A stretch of 64,000 nt of DNA from Chromobacterium piscinae (GCF_021129175.1 NZ_JAJOHV010000003.1:1-64000); one strand, 5' to 3'; shown: positions 34,482-43,724, counted from the first letter of the stretch. Numbers and translations are program-made. Notes: generated by a model from the sequence alone, not told the origin.

Positions 34482-35981
34482 ATGCAAAGAAAGCAAATGG
34501 AACGGCATGGTGGGAAATGGTCGGTGCTGGCAGCGGTCTGCTTGGCCGCGCTGGCGATGCCATGGAGCTTTGTCGGCGGCGCGGTGGCGACGCCGGCCAT
34601 TGGGCGGGAGCTGGGCGGCAGCCCGCAGGCGCTGGGTTGGGTGACCAGCGCCTTCATGCTCAGCTTCGGCAGTTGCTTGATGGCCGCTGGCGCGCTGGCC
34701 GATCAGTATGGCCGCAAGCGCCTGTTCGGCATCGGCATCGGCTTGTTCGCGGCGTCGTCGCTGGCCATCAGTCTGGCGCCGGATTTGTGGTGGCTGAATG
34801 GCTTGCGCGCCGCGCAGGGGCTGGCCGCCGCCGCCGCGATGGCTGGCGGTTCGGCCGCGTTGGCGCAGGAATATGAAGGAGAGGCGAGGACGCGCGCCTT
34901 CAGTCTGTTGGGCACGACTTTCGGCTTGGGGTTAGCCTTTGGCCCGCTGTTGTCCGGTGGCCTGATCCAATGGCTGGACTGGCGCGCCATCTTCGCCTGC
35001 GGCGCGGCGATCGGTGCGGCGGCGCTGTTGCTGGCGCTGCCGCGCATGCGCGAATCGCGCGATCCGGATGCAGTGGGGCTGGATTGGCCGGGCGCGCTCA
35101 GTTTCACCTCGATGCTGGCCTTGTTCACGACCGCGCTGCTGCAGGGGCCGCAGCAGGGATGGCGCAGCCTGCCGGTGATGGCGCTGCTGGCGGGAGCGCT
35201 GGCCTTGCTGCTGGCCTTCATCTGGCTGGAGCGGGGAGCGGCGCGGCCGATGCTGGATTTGTCCTTGTTCCGCTACCCGGCCTTTGTCGGCGTGCAATGC
35301 CTGCCGCTGGCAACCAGCTATTGCTATGTCGCCTTGCTGGTGCTGCTGCCCTTGCGCTTCATCGGCGTGGATGGGCAAGGGGAGGCCGAGGTGGGCTTGT
35401 GGATGCTGGCGCTGTCGGCGCCGATGCTGGCGATGCCGTCGCTGGCGGTATGGCTGACGCGCTGGCGTTCAGCCGGCTTCATTTCCGCGGCGGGCTTGCT
35501 GACGGCTGCGCTGGGGTTGGCCGGCCTCAGCCAGGCTCAGGCGGGCTCGCCCGCCATGGCGCTGGCGCTGCTATTGATCGGCGGCGGCAGCGGATTGCCT
35601 TGGGGGCTGATGGATGGCTTGTCGGTCAGCGTGGTGCCCAAAGAGCGTGCCGGGATGGCCAGCGGCATTTTCAGCACCACCCGGGTGGCGGGCGAGGGCA
35701 TGGCGCTGGCCGCAATAGGCGCGTTGATGGCAGGCCTCACCGGCAGAGCGCTGGCCGATGCCGGCCTGAACGCGTCGGCCGCCGCAGTGCAGCGGCTGGC
35801 GTCGGGCAATTTGTCGCAAGCCCATGCGCTATTGCCGATGGCGGACATCGGACGGTTGATTCATGCCTATGACTGGGCTTTCCAGCGATTGCTGTATCTG
35901 TTGATCGCCTTGACGCTGTCGTCGGCGTTGATGGCGCTGGTTTTGCTGGAGCGCGGCAAGGGTGAGGCAGGCGTTGCCTGA
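34482..35981 (+). CDS. MFS exporter of the DHA2 (EmrB/QacA) family
   Basis: This 499-residue protein has about 14 helices. SFVGGAVATPAIGRELG and LADQYGRKRLFGIG at the N-terminus and the motif LGTTFGLGLAFGPLLSGGLIQWLDWRAIF mark a DHA2-type drug/proton antiporter. EmrB-like pumps export hydrophobic toxicants. AAAGGAG precedes the ATG. It is divergent from a LysR regulator with a palindrome between them. No terminator is clear on the plus strand. Confidence 0.88.
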   Translation: MQRKQMERHGGKWSVLAAVCLAALAMPWSFVGGAVATPAIGRELGGSPQALGWVTSAFMLSFGSCLMAAGALADQYGRKRLFGIGIGLFAASSLAISLAPDLWWLNGLRAAQGLAAAAAMAGGSAALAQEYEGEARTRAFSLLGTTFGLGLAFGPLLSGGLIQWLDWRAIFACGAAIGAAALLLALPRMRESRDPDAVGLDWPGALSFTSMLALFTTALLQGPQQGWRSLPVMALLAGALALLLAFIWLERGAARPMLDLSLFRYPAFVGVQCLPLATSYCYVALLVLLPLRFIGVDGQGEAEVGLWMLALSAPMLAMPSLAVWLTRWRSAGFISAAGLLTAALGLAGLSQAQAGSPAMALALLLIGGGSGLPWGLMDGLSVSVVPKERAGMASGIFSTTRVAGEGMALAAIGALMAGLTGRALADAGLNASAAAVQRLASGNLSQAHALLPMADIGRLIHAYDWAFQRLLYLLIALTLSSALMALVLLERGKGEAGVA

Positions 35982-36241
35982 CGGGGGCAATGAAAAAAAC
36001 GCTCCGCATGAGTGGGGCGTCGGGCCTAAGGAGCTTGCTCCATTTGATGGCCAGCTTTGCGTGCAACAATTTGATTTTAATTTGGACTATTTTGAACTCA
36101 GGCGGCGCCATGAAGACTGGATGCGTGAAGTTGAGGCTTCGGCGCCGTGCACGTCCATTGACAAGCATCTCAAGTGAGGGCTGCTTGGGAGCGAAGAGCG
36201 CGACGCTCTTGCTTGCGTGCGAATCCGAATTCCCTTCAAGC
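35982..36241. other. Intergenic region after the DHA2 exporter
   Basis: This holds a minus-strand hairpin with seven T (35993-36020; ACGC.CC/GG.GCGT) and a second palindrome AAGAGCG-CGA-CGCTCTT (36194-36210) just after the diguanylate cyclase stop. Both may end leftward transcription. The stretch 36060-36110 is distinctly AT-rich. A frame ending at 36177 encodes a charged tail (LRRRHEDWMREVEAS) that could be a remnant of a lost gene, but no start or homology supports it. Confidence 0.4.
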
Positions 36242-37549
36242 TCAGCTCTCAATATCCGGGGCTTCCGGGCAGACTCTGTTGCGCCCCCCCTCCTTGGCCT
36301 GATACAGGGCTTCATCTGCCCGCTTCACCAGATCGTCCGCTGTTTCTCCCTTGCGCAGAACCGCAACGCCGAAGCTGCTGGTCTTGCTGCCAATCTCGGC
36401 AAAGACATGCGCTTGCACGCTGGCGCGCAAGTGCTCGGCCAGGCGCAACGCCTGTTCCAGAGTGGTCTGAGGACAAAGTATCAGGAACTCTTCGCCACCC
36501 CAACGACCGACGGTGTCGGTCGCCCGCGCCGCGCGTCTCAAGATGCTGGTGAATTCCCGAAGCAGGATGTCTCCAACCAGATGTCCACGGCTGTCGTTGA
36601 CGGACTTGAATTTGTCGATGTCGGCCAGGATCACCGCAAGCGGGCGGCTGTCAGGGTCGGCCAGCGGGATGGCGCTCTTGAAAGCCTCATCCAGGCCTCG
36701 TCGGTTGACCGCGCCGGTCAGCTTGTCGGTTATGGCCAGCTGGGCTAGCTGCCGGTGAGCTTCGAGCAGCTCGGTCGTTCGCTGCGTGACTTCCTGGCTC
36801 AGGATCTCGTTGTGGCGAACCTGGAATTCGTGCGCGGTTTGGAGTCGGCCATAGGCATCGTTGAGCCTATCGACCAGCACGCTCAGCTCATCGTACGGCC
36901 CCTGCGGGCCACGGCGCAGCACAAAGGGCGTGAAACGCTTCCCCGGCTCGAAGGACTTGGCGAACTCCGCCATCTGCGTCAAATGTCGCGTGATCATCCA
37001 TGAGATCAGCAAGAGGATGCTGATCGAAGTCACCAACGACTTGCCGCCCTGTGTCGCCAACACGATGCCGATGCGATCAAGGGTGCGGCGATAGAGCGTG
37101 TGCAGATTGGGCTCAATGTAGATCTTGCCGACGACCACTCCATTGCGCCGCAAAACGTACTCGAAGAGCCTCCCCGCGTCGGGATCAAGCTTCCCGGTTT
37201 TCAGCGCGGCCGACTGGCTGGGGCCGTAGTGGATCGTGGCGCCGGCGACCCAGGGCGAATGACCGATGCCATCGAGCTGCACCTGCATGCCGGCGACGTT
37301 GAAGTTCCAGGCCGCATCGGCAAGGCCAGGCAGCTGGCTCTGTTCGATGTAGCGCATGCCCTGCTCGAGTTCGGACACATCGCTTCGGTAGTCGAAGAAT
37401 AGTTGTACAGAGGTCGCGATTAGCGCTGCCGTCGTGCTGATGCCGATGATCCAGACCAGCATGCGTCGCGCAAGTCCACGCGGGGCGAGGAAAATCAAAA
37501 GGAAATTGCGCAGTCGGGCGCTATCTCTGGTCTGGCGATTTGCGTCCAT
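36242..37549 (-). CDS. Membrane diguanylate cyclase with periplasmic sensor
   Basis: This 435-residue enzyme makes c-di-GMP. TM1 (about 31-51), a periplasmic segment (52-165) and TM2 (169-187) are followed by a HAMP-like linker and coiled coil (about 188-268), then the GGDEF domain. The active site reads GGEEF (351-355). The inhibitory I-site RATD (342-345) lies five residues before it, so product inhibition is expected. ADIDKFKSVND carries the metal and substrate contacts. The ATG is two bases after the stop of a periplasmic binding protein gene, so that protein probably provides the signal. GC content is visibly lower than in flanking housekeeping genes. Confidence 0.92.
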   Translation of the reverse strand: MDANRQTRDSARLRNFLLIFLAPRGLARRMLVWIIGISTTAALIATSVQLFFDYRSDVSELEQGMRYIEQSQLPGLADAAWNFNVAGMQVQLDGIGHSPWVAGATIHYGPSQSAALKTGKLDPDAGRLFEYVLRRNGVVVGKIYIEPNLHTLYRRTLDRIGIVLATQGGKSLVTSISILLLISWMITRHLTQMAEFAKSFEPGKRFTPFVLRRGPQGPYDELSVLVDRLNDAYGRLQTAHEFQVRHNEILSQEVTQRTTELLEAHRQLAQLAITDKLTGAVNRRGLDEAFKSAIPLADPDSRPLAVILADIDKFKSVNDSRGHLVGDILLREFTSILRRAARATDTVGRWGGEEFLILCPQTTLEQALRLAEHLRASVQAHVFAEIGSKTSSFGVAVLRKGETADDLVKRADEALYQAKEGGRNRVCPEAPDIES

Positions 37550-37551
37550 GC

Positions 37552-38469
37552 TTACTTGGCCTGTCTACGAAATGGCGAATAGCGGGCGTAGACCTCCTCG
37601 TACCGTTTGGCGGCTTCCGGGTCAAGCAAGCGGGCTTCCGCTTCGATCCATGGCGGACGCCTGCCAGCCTTGGCGACGATCTCATTGACCCGCTTGACGA
37701 TCTTTCGTCCCCACGGTCCCTTGGTGCAAGCCGCATACCCTAGCGTGTATTCAGAATGGCCGGCGATTGGAAGGTAAATAAATTCGACTGATGTGGGCAG
37801 TTTCAAATGCCTGGCGAACCAATAGACCTCGTCCGGATAGGCGATGATGTAGTCCACCCACCCGCTGGCCAACTGGCTGAAAGGCGCCACGTCGTCGGCG
37901 CTCGTCTGGAGGATGTTCTTTTGTCCGGCCGCAGCCGTGAAAGCCGACAGAATCACAGGGGGATATCCCCGCATCTCTTGGCGGACGGTGGTCAACGATA
38001 TCTCATGCATCAGCCGGGCGATGTCTACGGCCCCGTCGGCATTGCGGTAAGCCGCCAGGCGGGCCGCCCGATCGGATCGCACGACGACGTAATACGGCAG
38101 CACGAATTCGACCGGCTTGCTGAATTCCATATACGCTTCACGCTCGCTGGTTTTGAGCAGGCTAGGCTGGCAAACGTGCTGGTCCTGCTTCATCAGGCCG
38201 GAGACGCGAGCCAGGCTGGCGCGTTCGATCACGCTGTTGTACTCGGGCGTGCGCTCAATGAAATATCGCAGAAAAACGTCAGCGTACCCTTGGCCCTTGT
38301 CGGGGCCGTCGGTGATGGTGACCGGTGGATTGCCCGGCATTTGCCATCTGATGGTGTTGTCGTCGGCCCGAGCGTTGGCGCTTATCATCAGATGGCACAG
38401 CGCCATCCCTGCGCCAATGAACGTCCAGAAAGAAGCGGCTCGCATCTTCCCGGCGGTGGCTTTCAACAT
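37552..38469 (-). CDS. Periplasmic solute-binding protein (SBP_bac_3-like)
   Basis: This is a 305-residue exported type 2 periplasmic binding protein. A signal peptide ends at about residue 35 (ANARA). The mature chain begins with a strand and YADVFLRYFIERTPEY, and has the two-lobe pattern (FSKPVEFVLPYYVVVRSD, then AYPDEVYWFARHLKL). No permease or ATPase genes are adjacent. Instead a diguanylate cyclase starts two bases after its stop. It is therefore likely a sensory binding protein, comparable in logic to NspS, which acts on the c-di-GMP enzyme MbaA in Vibrio. AAAGGA precedes the ATG. Confidence 0.82.
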   Translation of the reverse strand: MLKATAGKMRAASFWTFIGAGMALCHLMISANARADDNTIRWQMPGNPPVTITDGPDKGQGYADVFLRYFIERTPEYNSVIERASLARVSGLMKQDQHVCQPSLLKTSEREAYMEFSKPVEFVLPYYVVVRSDRAARLAAYRNADGAVDIARLMHEISLTTVRQEMRGYPPVILSAFTAAAGQKNILQTSADDVAPFSQLASGWVDYIIAYPDEVYWFARHLKLPTSVEFIYLPIAGHSEYTLGYAACTKGPWGRKIVKRVNEIVAKAGRRPPWIEAEARLLDPEAAKRYEEVYARYSPFRRQAK

Positions 38470-38557
38470 TTCCGTATTCCTTTAAATACACTTGCGATCG
38501 TACCTATTGTCCCTGGGGCGACGCGACATCCGCCCGCAAACCCCGATGGGGCGTTTC

Positions 38558-40015
38558 TCAAGGCGCCAGCAAATTTGGGCAGTGCCGCAGTTGCGCTGGC
38601 GCATCGCTGATTGTGCCGCCGCGAGCGACGCACTGGTCGGGCGGTAGCGGCGTTTTCCGTTCGACAAAGCGGACAAGCAGGTCGAAGGCATGCTGCGCGT
38701 GCGGCTCGATCAGCTCAAGCTGAGGGAATGTGTTCGTGTAGCTCTCGACATGATTGCCGTTCTGGATCTCGTAGAGGCGATAGGCTTGGGCGTGCTTGCC
38801 GCCTTCCGCGGCAACCAGCCGCGCATAGGCTCGCGCATGGTGGTCGATGGGCAGCAGCGCATCCATGGTGCCGGCGACCGTGATCAGCGGACGCTTGATC
38901 TTGCCGCTGGTGGCGATGGCCGCCACATTGCGGCCCACTGTCGAGGCGGACAGCCTCGCCAAATAGTTGTACCTGCCTAGCCCAGCGCCATAGGTGTTGT
39001 AGTCAGGATCCAAGCGTTTTTGCCATTGGCACTGCGTGGGCTGCCAGAATGAGCCATAGTGATTGCCCCATAGTGAGACCCGGCCATTCGCTGTGTCGGC
39101 GGCGAGATCGGGTGGATAGCCGGCCGCCATGATGTTCAGCGCGGCGGTGCTGGTCGGCGAGCGGCCGGTGGCGAGATAGTCGGGGTAGTTGAGGATCGCC
39201 GGTGGCAGGCCCGTCAGCAGGTTCGGCCCGCGGGGATCGACGAAAGTGCCCGCCCACTCCACGCCGCCGTCGAAGTATTCCGGCGCGGTTTCGATCGCGC
39301 GGCGCACCTGATAGCCGCCGTTCGAGGTGCCGACCGCATAGGTATAGCGTGGCTTGTGGCCATACTGCGCCTCTACGCCGCGGTGCGCGAGATCGGAGGC
39401 CATCACCATGAAGTCGCGCCAGCGGGTGAATTCCTGGCCAGGATCGTCGTCGTAGTAGTGGACATAGTGCGGATCATCCGGAGGCCCGGTTCGGCAGGCT
39501 AGCGGATCCGCCGCCGTGCTCGCGTGCGCGCTGAGCACGCCCTTGTTCTGCGATGCATAGGCATAGCCCTGCTGCAGCACGTAATCGCTCCAGACGAAGT
39601 CGCCGTTGAATTCGCTGCGGGCGCCGGAGGCGCCGGCAACCACGAGGCGGCCATTCCAGTCCTTGGGCAGCCGCAGCAGGAAGCGCGCCTGCCCCAGCGG
39701 ATCCTTGGCGAAGCGAGCCTGAATCTGCAGGCCGGGGACCGCTTTCTTGATGGGCGGCCTGCGGGCAGGATCCGCCACGAGTATGTCGCGGTCGGCACGC
39801 GGCATGAACGCCAAATCAGGCAGGCCGGGCAAGGAGTTATCTTTTGGCGTAGTGCTGGGGTTTCGGGTCGTCAGATCGGGGCTTTCGACGCAACTGGCGT
39901 CGGCGAGCTGAGGGCCTAATTTTCGGAGCAGGCGTTCGCAGGAATGCTGCGCGCCGGCAGTGGCCGCGCCGGCGAGGATCAGCAGGGCAAGGGCAGTGGC
40001 CGTTGATTTCCACAT
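38558..40015 (-). CDS. Exported tannase/feruloyl-esterase-like alpha/beta hydrolase
   Basis: This is a 485-residue secreted serine hydrolase. A signal peptide (residues 1-22) precedes the catalytic domain. The nucleophile elbow is VGTSNGG with Ser231. The Asp is probably in GTMDALLPIDHH, and the His in IQNGNHVESY near residue 430. The chain resembles the tannase/feruloyl esterase group and more distantly 3-hydroxybutyrate-oligomer hydrolases, so an ester substrate is likely but not defined. AAGGAAACGAGTC precedes the ATG. It lies in the lower-GC block between an MFS gene and guaA. Confidence 0.75.
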   Translation of the reverse strand: MWKSTATALALLILAGAATAGAQHSCERLLRKLGPQLADASCVESPDLTTRNPSTTPKDNSLPGLPDLAFMPRADRDILVADPARRPPIKKAVPGLQIQARFAKDPLGQARFLLRLPKDWNGRLVVAGASGARSEFNGDFVWSDYVLQQGYAYASQNKGVLSAHASTAADPLACRTGPPDDPHYVHYYDDDPGQEFTRWRDFMVMASDLAHRGVEAQYGHKPRYTYAVGTSNGGYQVRRAIETAPEYFDGGVEWAGTFVDPRGPNLLTGLPPAILNYPDYLATGRSPTSTAALNIMAAGYPPDLAADTANGRVSLWGNHYGSFWQPTQCQWQKRLDPDYNTYGAGLGRYNYLARLSASTVGRNVAAIATSGKIKRPLITVAGTMDALLPIDHHARAYARLVAAEGGKHAQAYRLYEIQNGNHVESYTNTFPQLELIEPHAQHAFDLLVRFVERKTPLPPDQCVARGGTISDAPAQLRHCPNLLAP

Positions 40016-40252
40016 GACTCGTTTCCTTGGTTTGATGTTTCAGTAGCCGGCTTGGCCGTAATCGCTCGGCAACCCAACGGGCACGCAATGCCATTGGTGA
40101 TGCAGAATAACTGAATCGTTTATCCTTTCCTAGACACCTCAAGAGCCTTGCGCCAGGTCTAGTAAGGAGGCGTCATGAGCAAGTCGCAGTCCACCCCCGA
40201 CTCAAGAGTGTCTAGAGCAGCAGGGCCGATGAAGATGTTGCCAAACGGAAAA
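40016..40252. other. Non-coding region between esterase and guaA with a strong ribosome site
   Basis: This contains TAAGGAGG, six bases before an ATG at 40175. The frame (66 codons) runs through the guaA terminator into guaA antisense and has no recognisable product, so it may be a truncated gene or chance. CTAGACAC (40130-40137) and GTGTCTAG (40208-40215) form inverted arms, and CTCAAGAG is repeated directly at 40138 and 40201 inside them. Confidence 0.4.
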
Positions 40253-40279
40253 GAAAAAAGCCCGCAATTATGCGGGCTT
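40253..40279 (-). terminator. Terminator of guaA
   Basis: AAGCCCGCA-ATTA-TGCGGGCTT: a perfect 9-bp stem followed on the minus strand by TTTTTTC. It lies 38 nt past the guaA stop. Confidence 0.92.
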
Positions 40280-40316
40280 GTGAATGTTTTGGCGCCTGTA
40301 GGCGCCAGACGTCAGA

Positions 40317-41894
40317 TCATTCCCACTCGATTGTCGCCGGCGGCTTGCCGCTCACATCGTAGACCACGCGGTTGATGCCGCGGACTTCGTTGATGATGCG
40401 GTTGGACGCGCGGCCCAGCAGGCTGTACGGCAGCTCCGCCCAGTGCGCGGTCATGAAGTCGCTGGTCACCACGGCGCGCAATGCGACGACGTAGTCGTAA
40501 GTGCGGCCGTCGCCCATCACGCCGACCGACTTCACCGGCAGGAACACGGCGAAGGCTTGGCTGGTCAGCTCGTACCAGTTCTTGCCGGTCTTCTCGTCGA
40601 CAGTGTTGCGCAGCTCTTCGATGAAGATGGCGTCGGCCTGGCGCAGCAGGTCGGCGTATTCCTTCTTCACTTCGCCGAGGATGCGCACGCCCAGGCCCGG
40701 ACCCGGGAACGGGTGGCGGTAGACCATGTCGTGCGGCAGGCCGAGCGCCACGCCCAGCTGGCGCACTTCGTCCTTGAACAGCTCGCGCAGCGGCTCCAGC
40801 AGCTTCAGGTTCATGTCTTCCGGCAGGCCGCCCACATTGTGGTGGCTCTTGATGGTGTGCGCCTTCTTGGTCTTGGCGCCGGCCGATTCGATCACGTCCG
40901 GGTAGATGGTGCCCTGGGCCAGCCACTTGGCGTTGGTCAGCTTGCCGGATTCGCGGTCGAACACTTCGATGAATTCGGCGCCGATGATCTTGCGCTTTTT
41001 CTCCGGGTCGCTTTCTCCGGCCAGCTTGGCCATGAAGTCCGCTTCGGCCTGCACGTGGACAACCTTGACGCCTAGGTTCTGGGCGAACATTTCCATCACC
41101 ATCTTGCCTTCGTTCAGGCGCAAGAGGCCGTGGTCGACGAAGACGCAGGTGAGTTGATCGCCGATGGCGCGGTGGATCAGCGCGGCGGCCACAGAGGAAT
41201 CCACGCCGCCGGACAGGCCGAGGATCACTTCTTCGTCGCCGACTTGTTCGCGGATCTTCTTCACCGCTTCGTCGATGTAGTTCGGCATGGTCCAGCTGGG
41301 CTTGCAGCCGGCCACGTGCAGCACGAAGCGGTGGATCATCTCGGTGCCGCGCTTGGTGTGGGTCACTTCCGGGTGGAACTGCACGCCGTAGAAGCCGCGG
41401 GCTTCGTCCGCCATCGCCGCGTACGGGCAGGACGGGGTTTCGGCGATCACCTGGAAGCCGGCCGGCAGCGCTGTCACCTTGTCGCCGTGGCTCATCCAGA
41501 CGTCGAGGAAGCCGTTACCGGCGTCGTCGATCTGGTCCTGCAGGCCTTCCAGCAGCTTGGAGTGGTGACGGGCCTTGATCTGGGCGTAGCCGAACTCGCG
41601 CTTGTCGCCGCTTTCCACCTTGCCGCCCAGGGTCTGGGCCATGAACTGCATGCCGTAGCAGATGCCCAGCACCGGCACGCCCAGCTCGAACAGCTTGGGA
41701 TCGGCCTGGTAGTCGGACTCGTACACCGAGTTGGGGCCGCCGGACAGGATGATGGCCTTGGGCGCGAAGGCCTTGATCTCTTCGATGGGCATGTCGAAAG
41801 AATGAAGCTCACAGTAAACGTGAGCTTCGCGTACGCGGCGGGCGATCAGCTGGGTGACCTGAGAGCCGAAGTCGAGAATGAGGATCTTGTCCAT
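40317..41894 (-). CDS. guaA: GMP synthase (glutamine-hydrolysing)
   Basis: This 525-residue purine-biosynthesis enzyme converts XMP to GMP with glutamine and ATP. The N-terminal class I amidotransferase has [18 protein letters not shown] and the nucleophile Cys in [16 protein letters not shown], with the catalytic His in [11 protein letters not shown]. The ATP-pyrophosphatase domain has the P-loop-like [13 protein letters not shown]. The C-terminal dimerisation domain ends ATIEWE. The length equals E. coli GuaA. The ATG follows AAGGATAGG. In many genomes the 3' end of guaA is an integration site for islands, which is of interest because the neighbouring block has lower GC. Confidence 0.97.
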   Translation of the reverse strand: MDKILILDFGSQVTQLIARRVREAHVYCELHSFDMPIEEIKAFAPKAIILSGGPNSVYESDYQADPKLFELGVPVLGICYGMQFMAQTLGGKVESGDKREFGYAQIKARHHSKLLEGLQDQIDDAGNGFLDVWMSHGDKVTALPAGFQVIAETPSCPYAAMADEARGFYGVQFHPEVTHTKRGTEMIHRFVLHVAGCKPSWTMPNYIDEAVKKIREQVGDEEVILGLSGGVDSSVAAALIHRAIGDQLTCVFVDHGLLRLNEGKMVMEMFAQNLGVKVVHVQAEADFMAKLAGESDPEKKRKIIGAEFIEVFDRESGKLTNAKWLAQGTIYPDVIESAGAKTKKAHTIKSHHNVGGLPEDMNLKLLEPLRELFKDEVRQLGVALGLPHDMVYRHPFPGPGLGVRILGEVKKEYADLLRQADAIFIEELRNTVDEKTGKNWYELTSQAFAVFLPVKSVGVMGDGRTYDYVVALRAVVTSDFMTAHWAELPYSLLGRASNRIINEVRGINRVVYDVSGKPPATIEWE

Positions 41895-41972
41895 GCCTAT
41901 CCTTGAAAAGTAATGCAGGCCGTTAAGGCCATTATCGTCAATGCTAAAAATAATTCCGTGGTTTCCGGGTGC

Positions 41973-42326
41973 TCAATCTTCGCTGGGCGGCAGCCGACGC
42001 GGCGGTTCCGAGCGCTCTGGCACGCGGTCGCTGCGGGCGGCCAGCAGCAACACGCCCATCAGCACCATGCCCAGCGCCACGAAGTGGGTGGCGCGCAGGC
42101 CAAGCTGGTCTATCGCGTAGACGCTGGCGCCGGCATAGGCCAGCATCGGGCTGGTGACCAGCGTGGACTTGTTGAAGCCGTCAAGCGCGAATAGCAACAC
42201 GCCCGCCGCGAACAGCAGCAGGGCGAGCAGGGTGGAGGTATTGGGCAGCAGGGCGGTGCTTTTCAGCAGCCATACGCTGCCGACGCAGATCAGGGCGATG
42301 GGAAGAGCCGCGCCGCGCTTCATCAT
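41973..42326 (-). CDS. Small membrane protein of unknown function
   Basis: This 117-residue protein has four hydrophobic segments (about 8-24, 31-48, 59-75, 79-97) and a charged Arg/Pro-rich C-terminal tail. It matches no family I can name. The ATG overlaps the smpB stop (ATGA), so it is translated after smpB. It lies 78 bases upstream of guaA on the same strand. Confidence 0.75.
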   Translation of the reverse strand: MMKRGAALPIALICVGSVWLLKSTALLPNTSTLLALLLFAAGVLLFALDGFNKSTLVTSPMLAYAGASVYAIDQLGLRATHFVALGMVLMGVLLLAARSDRVPERSEPPRRLPPSED

Positions 42327-42778
42327 GCCGCGCCCCGCTGGTTCTTCATCACGCGCTGCTTCTCGCGCTGCCATTCGCGGTCTTTTTCGGTGTCGCGCTT
42401 GTCGTGCAGCTTCTTGCCTTTGGCGAGGCCGACTTCGGCCTTCACATTGCCTTTGGTGTAGTGCAGATCCAGCGCCATCATGGTGTAGCCGGCGCGTTCC
42501 ACCTTGCCGATGAAGCGGTTGATCTGCTCTTGCGACATCAGCAGTTTGCGCGGGCGGACAGGGTCCGGATTGACGTGGGTGGAGGCGGACTGCAACGGAG
42601 TGATGTGGCAGCCGATCAGCCAGAAGGCGCCGTTTTTCCAGTCGACGTAGCTTTCTTTCAACTGGACGCGGCCGGCGCGGATGGCCTTGACTTCCCACCC
42701 TTCCAGCACAAGCCCGGCCTCGAGTTTTTCCTCGATGAAGTAGTCGTGGAAAGCCTTGCGGTTCTGGATGATGCTCAT
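42323..42778 (-). CDS. smpB: SsrA-binding protein SmpB
   Basis: This 151-residue protein carries tmRNA to stalled ribosomes. The OB-fold core contains [28 protein letters not shown], then LIGCHITPL. The C-terminal tail [23 protein letters not shown] is the conserved helix inserted in the decoding centre. The start was chosen at the ATG giving MSIIQNRKA, because AAGGAA lies ten bases upstream. The tmRNA gene itself is not in the window. It is divergent from ratA-rnfH, the usual proteobacterial neighbours. Confidence 0.97.
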   Translation of the reverse strand: MSIIQNRKAFHDYFIEEKLEAGLVLEGWEVKAIRAGRVQLKESYVDWKNGAFWLIGCHITPLQSASTHVNPDPVRPRKLLMSQEQINRFIGKVERAGYTMMALDLHYTKGNVKAEVGLAKGKKLHDKRDTEKDREWQREKQRVMKNQRGAA

Positions 42779-42952
42779 GTGTGGCGGGTTCCTTTGAATC
42801 CGACATTGTATCAGAAGCCGGGCCGCAACCAAAATCGTGTCTTTTCAGTGGTTTGATGTGAAAGGACTTGGCCGCGGTCGCGCCGTGAAGCCTGGATGGG
42901 CGGCGGTAGGCGCTTTTTGCTAGAATTGCGGCTTGATTGTCAGTTTCGAGAC

Positions 42953-42972
42953 CCCGGCCGCGCCGGGTTTTT
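42953..42972 (+). promoter_or_regulatory. Terminator-like hairpin directly before ratA
   Basis: CCCGG-CCGCG-CCGGG followed by TTTTT ends five bases before the ratA ATG. A -10-like TAGAAT lies at 42920-42925. The hairpin would be in the leader and could attenuate transcription or hide the ribosome site; no other Shine-Dalgarno sequence is visible. Confidence 0.5.
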
Positions 42973-42976
42973 GCCG

Positions 42977-43414
42977 ATGCAGCTTGTCGAAAAGAGCGTC
43001 CTGGTGGCGCATACGCCGGCGCAGATGTACGCACTGGTGGACGATATCGAGCACTACAGCCGCTTCCTGCCCTGGTGCGGCAAGACGGAGGTGCTGTCGC
43101 GCGATGGCGGCCAGGTGGTGGCCAGCCTGCACATCGATTATCTGAAGGTGCGCCAGCATTTCACCACCCGCAACCACAACGTGGAGAACGAATCGATCCG
43201 GATGGAATTGGTGGAGGGGCCGTTCGAGTTGTTGGAGGGCGTGTGGCATTTCAAGCCGCTGGGCGATTTTGGCTGCAAGATAGAATTCAGCCTGCGTTAC
43301 CAATTCTCCAGCCGCATTCTGGAAAAGCTGATCGGGCCGGTGTTCGGCCACATTTCCGGCTCGCTGGTGGATGCTTTCATCAAGGAAGCGGACAGGAAGC
43401 ACGGTGATGACTGA
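42977..43414 (+). CDS. ratA: RatA/START-like ribosome association protein
   Basis: This 145-residue SRPBCC/START-fold protein is homologous to E. coli RatA (described as a ribosome-association toxin) and to coenzyme Q-binding Coq10. The family start QLVEKSVLVAHTPAQMYALVDDIEHYSRFLPWCGKTEV is clear, and HFTTRNHN, LVEGPFELLEG and VWHFKPLGD follow. Neighbours smpB (divergent) and rnfH (overlapping) are standard. The ATG was chosen by alignment to the family; it lacks a good ribosome site and is preceded by a hairpin with a T-run. Confidence 0.92.
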   Translation: MQLVEKSVLVAHTPAQMYALVDDIEHYSRFLPWCGKTEVLSRDGGQVVASLHIDYLKVRQHFTTRNHNVENESIRMELVEGPFELLEGVWHFKPLGDFGCKIEFSLRYQFSSRILEKLIGPVFGHISGSLVDAFIKEADRKHGDD

Positions 43415-43709
43415 GGGGTTGAGCGTGGAAGTGGCTTATGCCCGGCCGGATCGGCAGTGGCTAGTCGAGGTGAGCCTGCCGGCTGGAGCTGTCGCGCTGG
43501 ACGCGGTGCGCGCATCAGGCATTCTGGCGTCGTGCCCGGAGCTGGACGAGGCGGCTTTGAAGCTGGGCGTGTTCGGCAAGGCCGCCAAGCCTGACGCCGT
43601 CTTGCGCGATCATGACCGGGTGGAAATCTACCGTCCGTTGCTGGCTGATCCCAAAGAAGTGCGCAGGCGGCGCGCGGAGGCGGGTAAGACGATGAAAAAG
43701 GGTGGTTGA
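43407..43709 (+). CDS. rnfH: RnfH-family ubiquitin-like protein
   Basis: This 100-residue beta-grasp protein (UPF0125) has the family landmarks LSVEVAYARPDRQWLVEVSLPAG, ALKLGVFGKAAKPD and LRDHDRVEIYRPLLADPKEVRRRRA. Its role is not settled; it is named for association with rnf genes in other bacteria. The start overlaps the end of ratA by eight bases, so the two are co-translated. A strong bidirectional terminator follows 15 nt on. Confidence 0.94.
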   Translation: MTEGLSVEVAYARPDRQWLVEVSLPAGAVALDAVRASGILASCPELDEAALKLGVFGKAAKPDAVLRDHDRVEIYRPLLADPKEVRRRRAEAGKTMKKGG

Positions 43710-43724
43710 GCCTGGCGGGTGGGA

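Noticed and set aside
35962-36177. A 71-codon frame after the DHA2 exporter
   Set aside because: Overlaps the exporter's end, has no ribosome site, and its charged C-terminal tail alone is not enough to call a gene or pseudogene.
36000-40316. An intact genomic island at guaA
   Set aside because: No integrase and no repeated guaA 3' end were found, so only a compositional suspicion remains.
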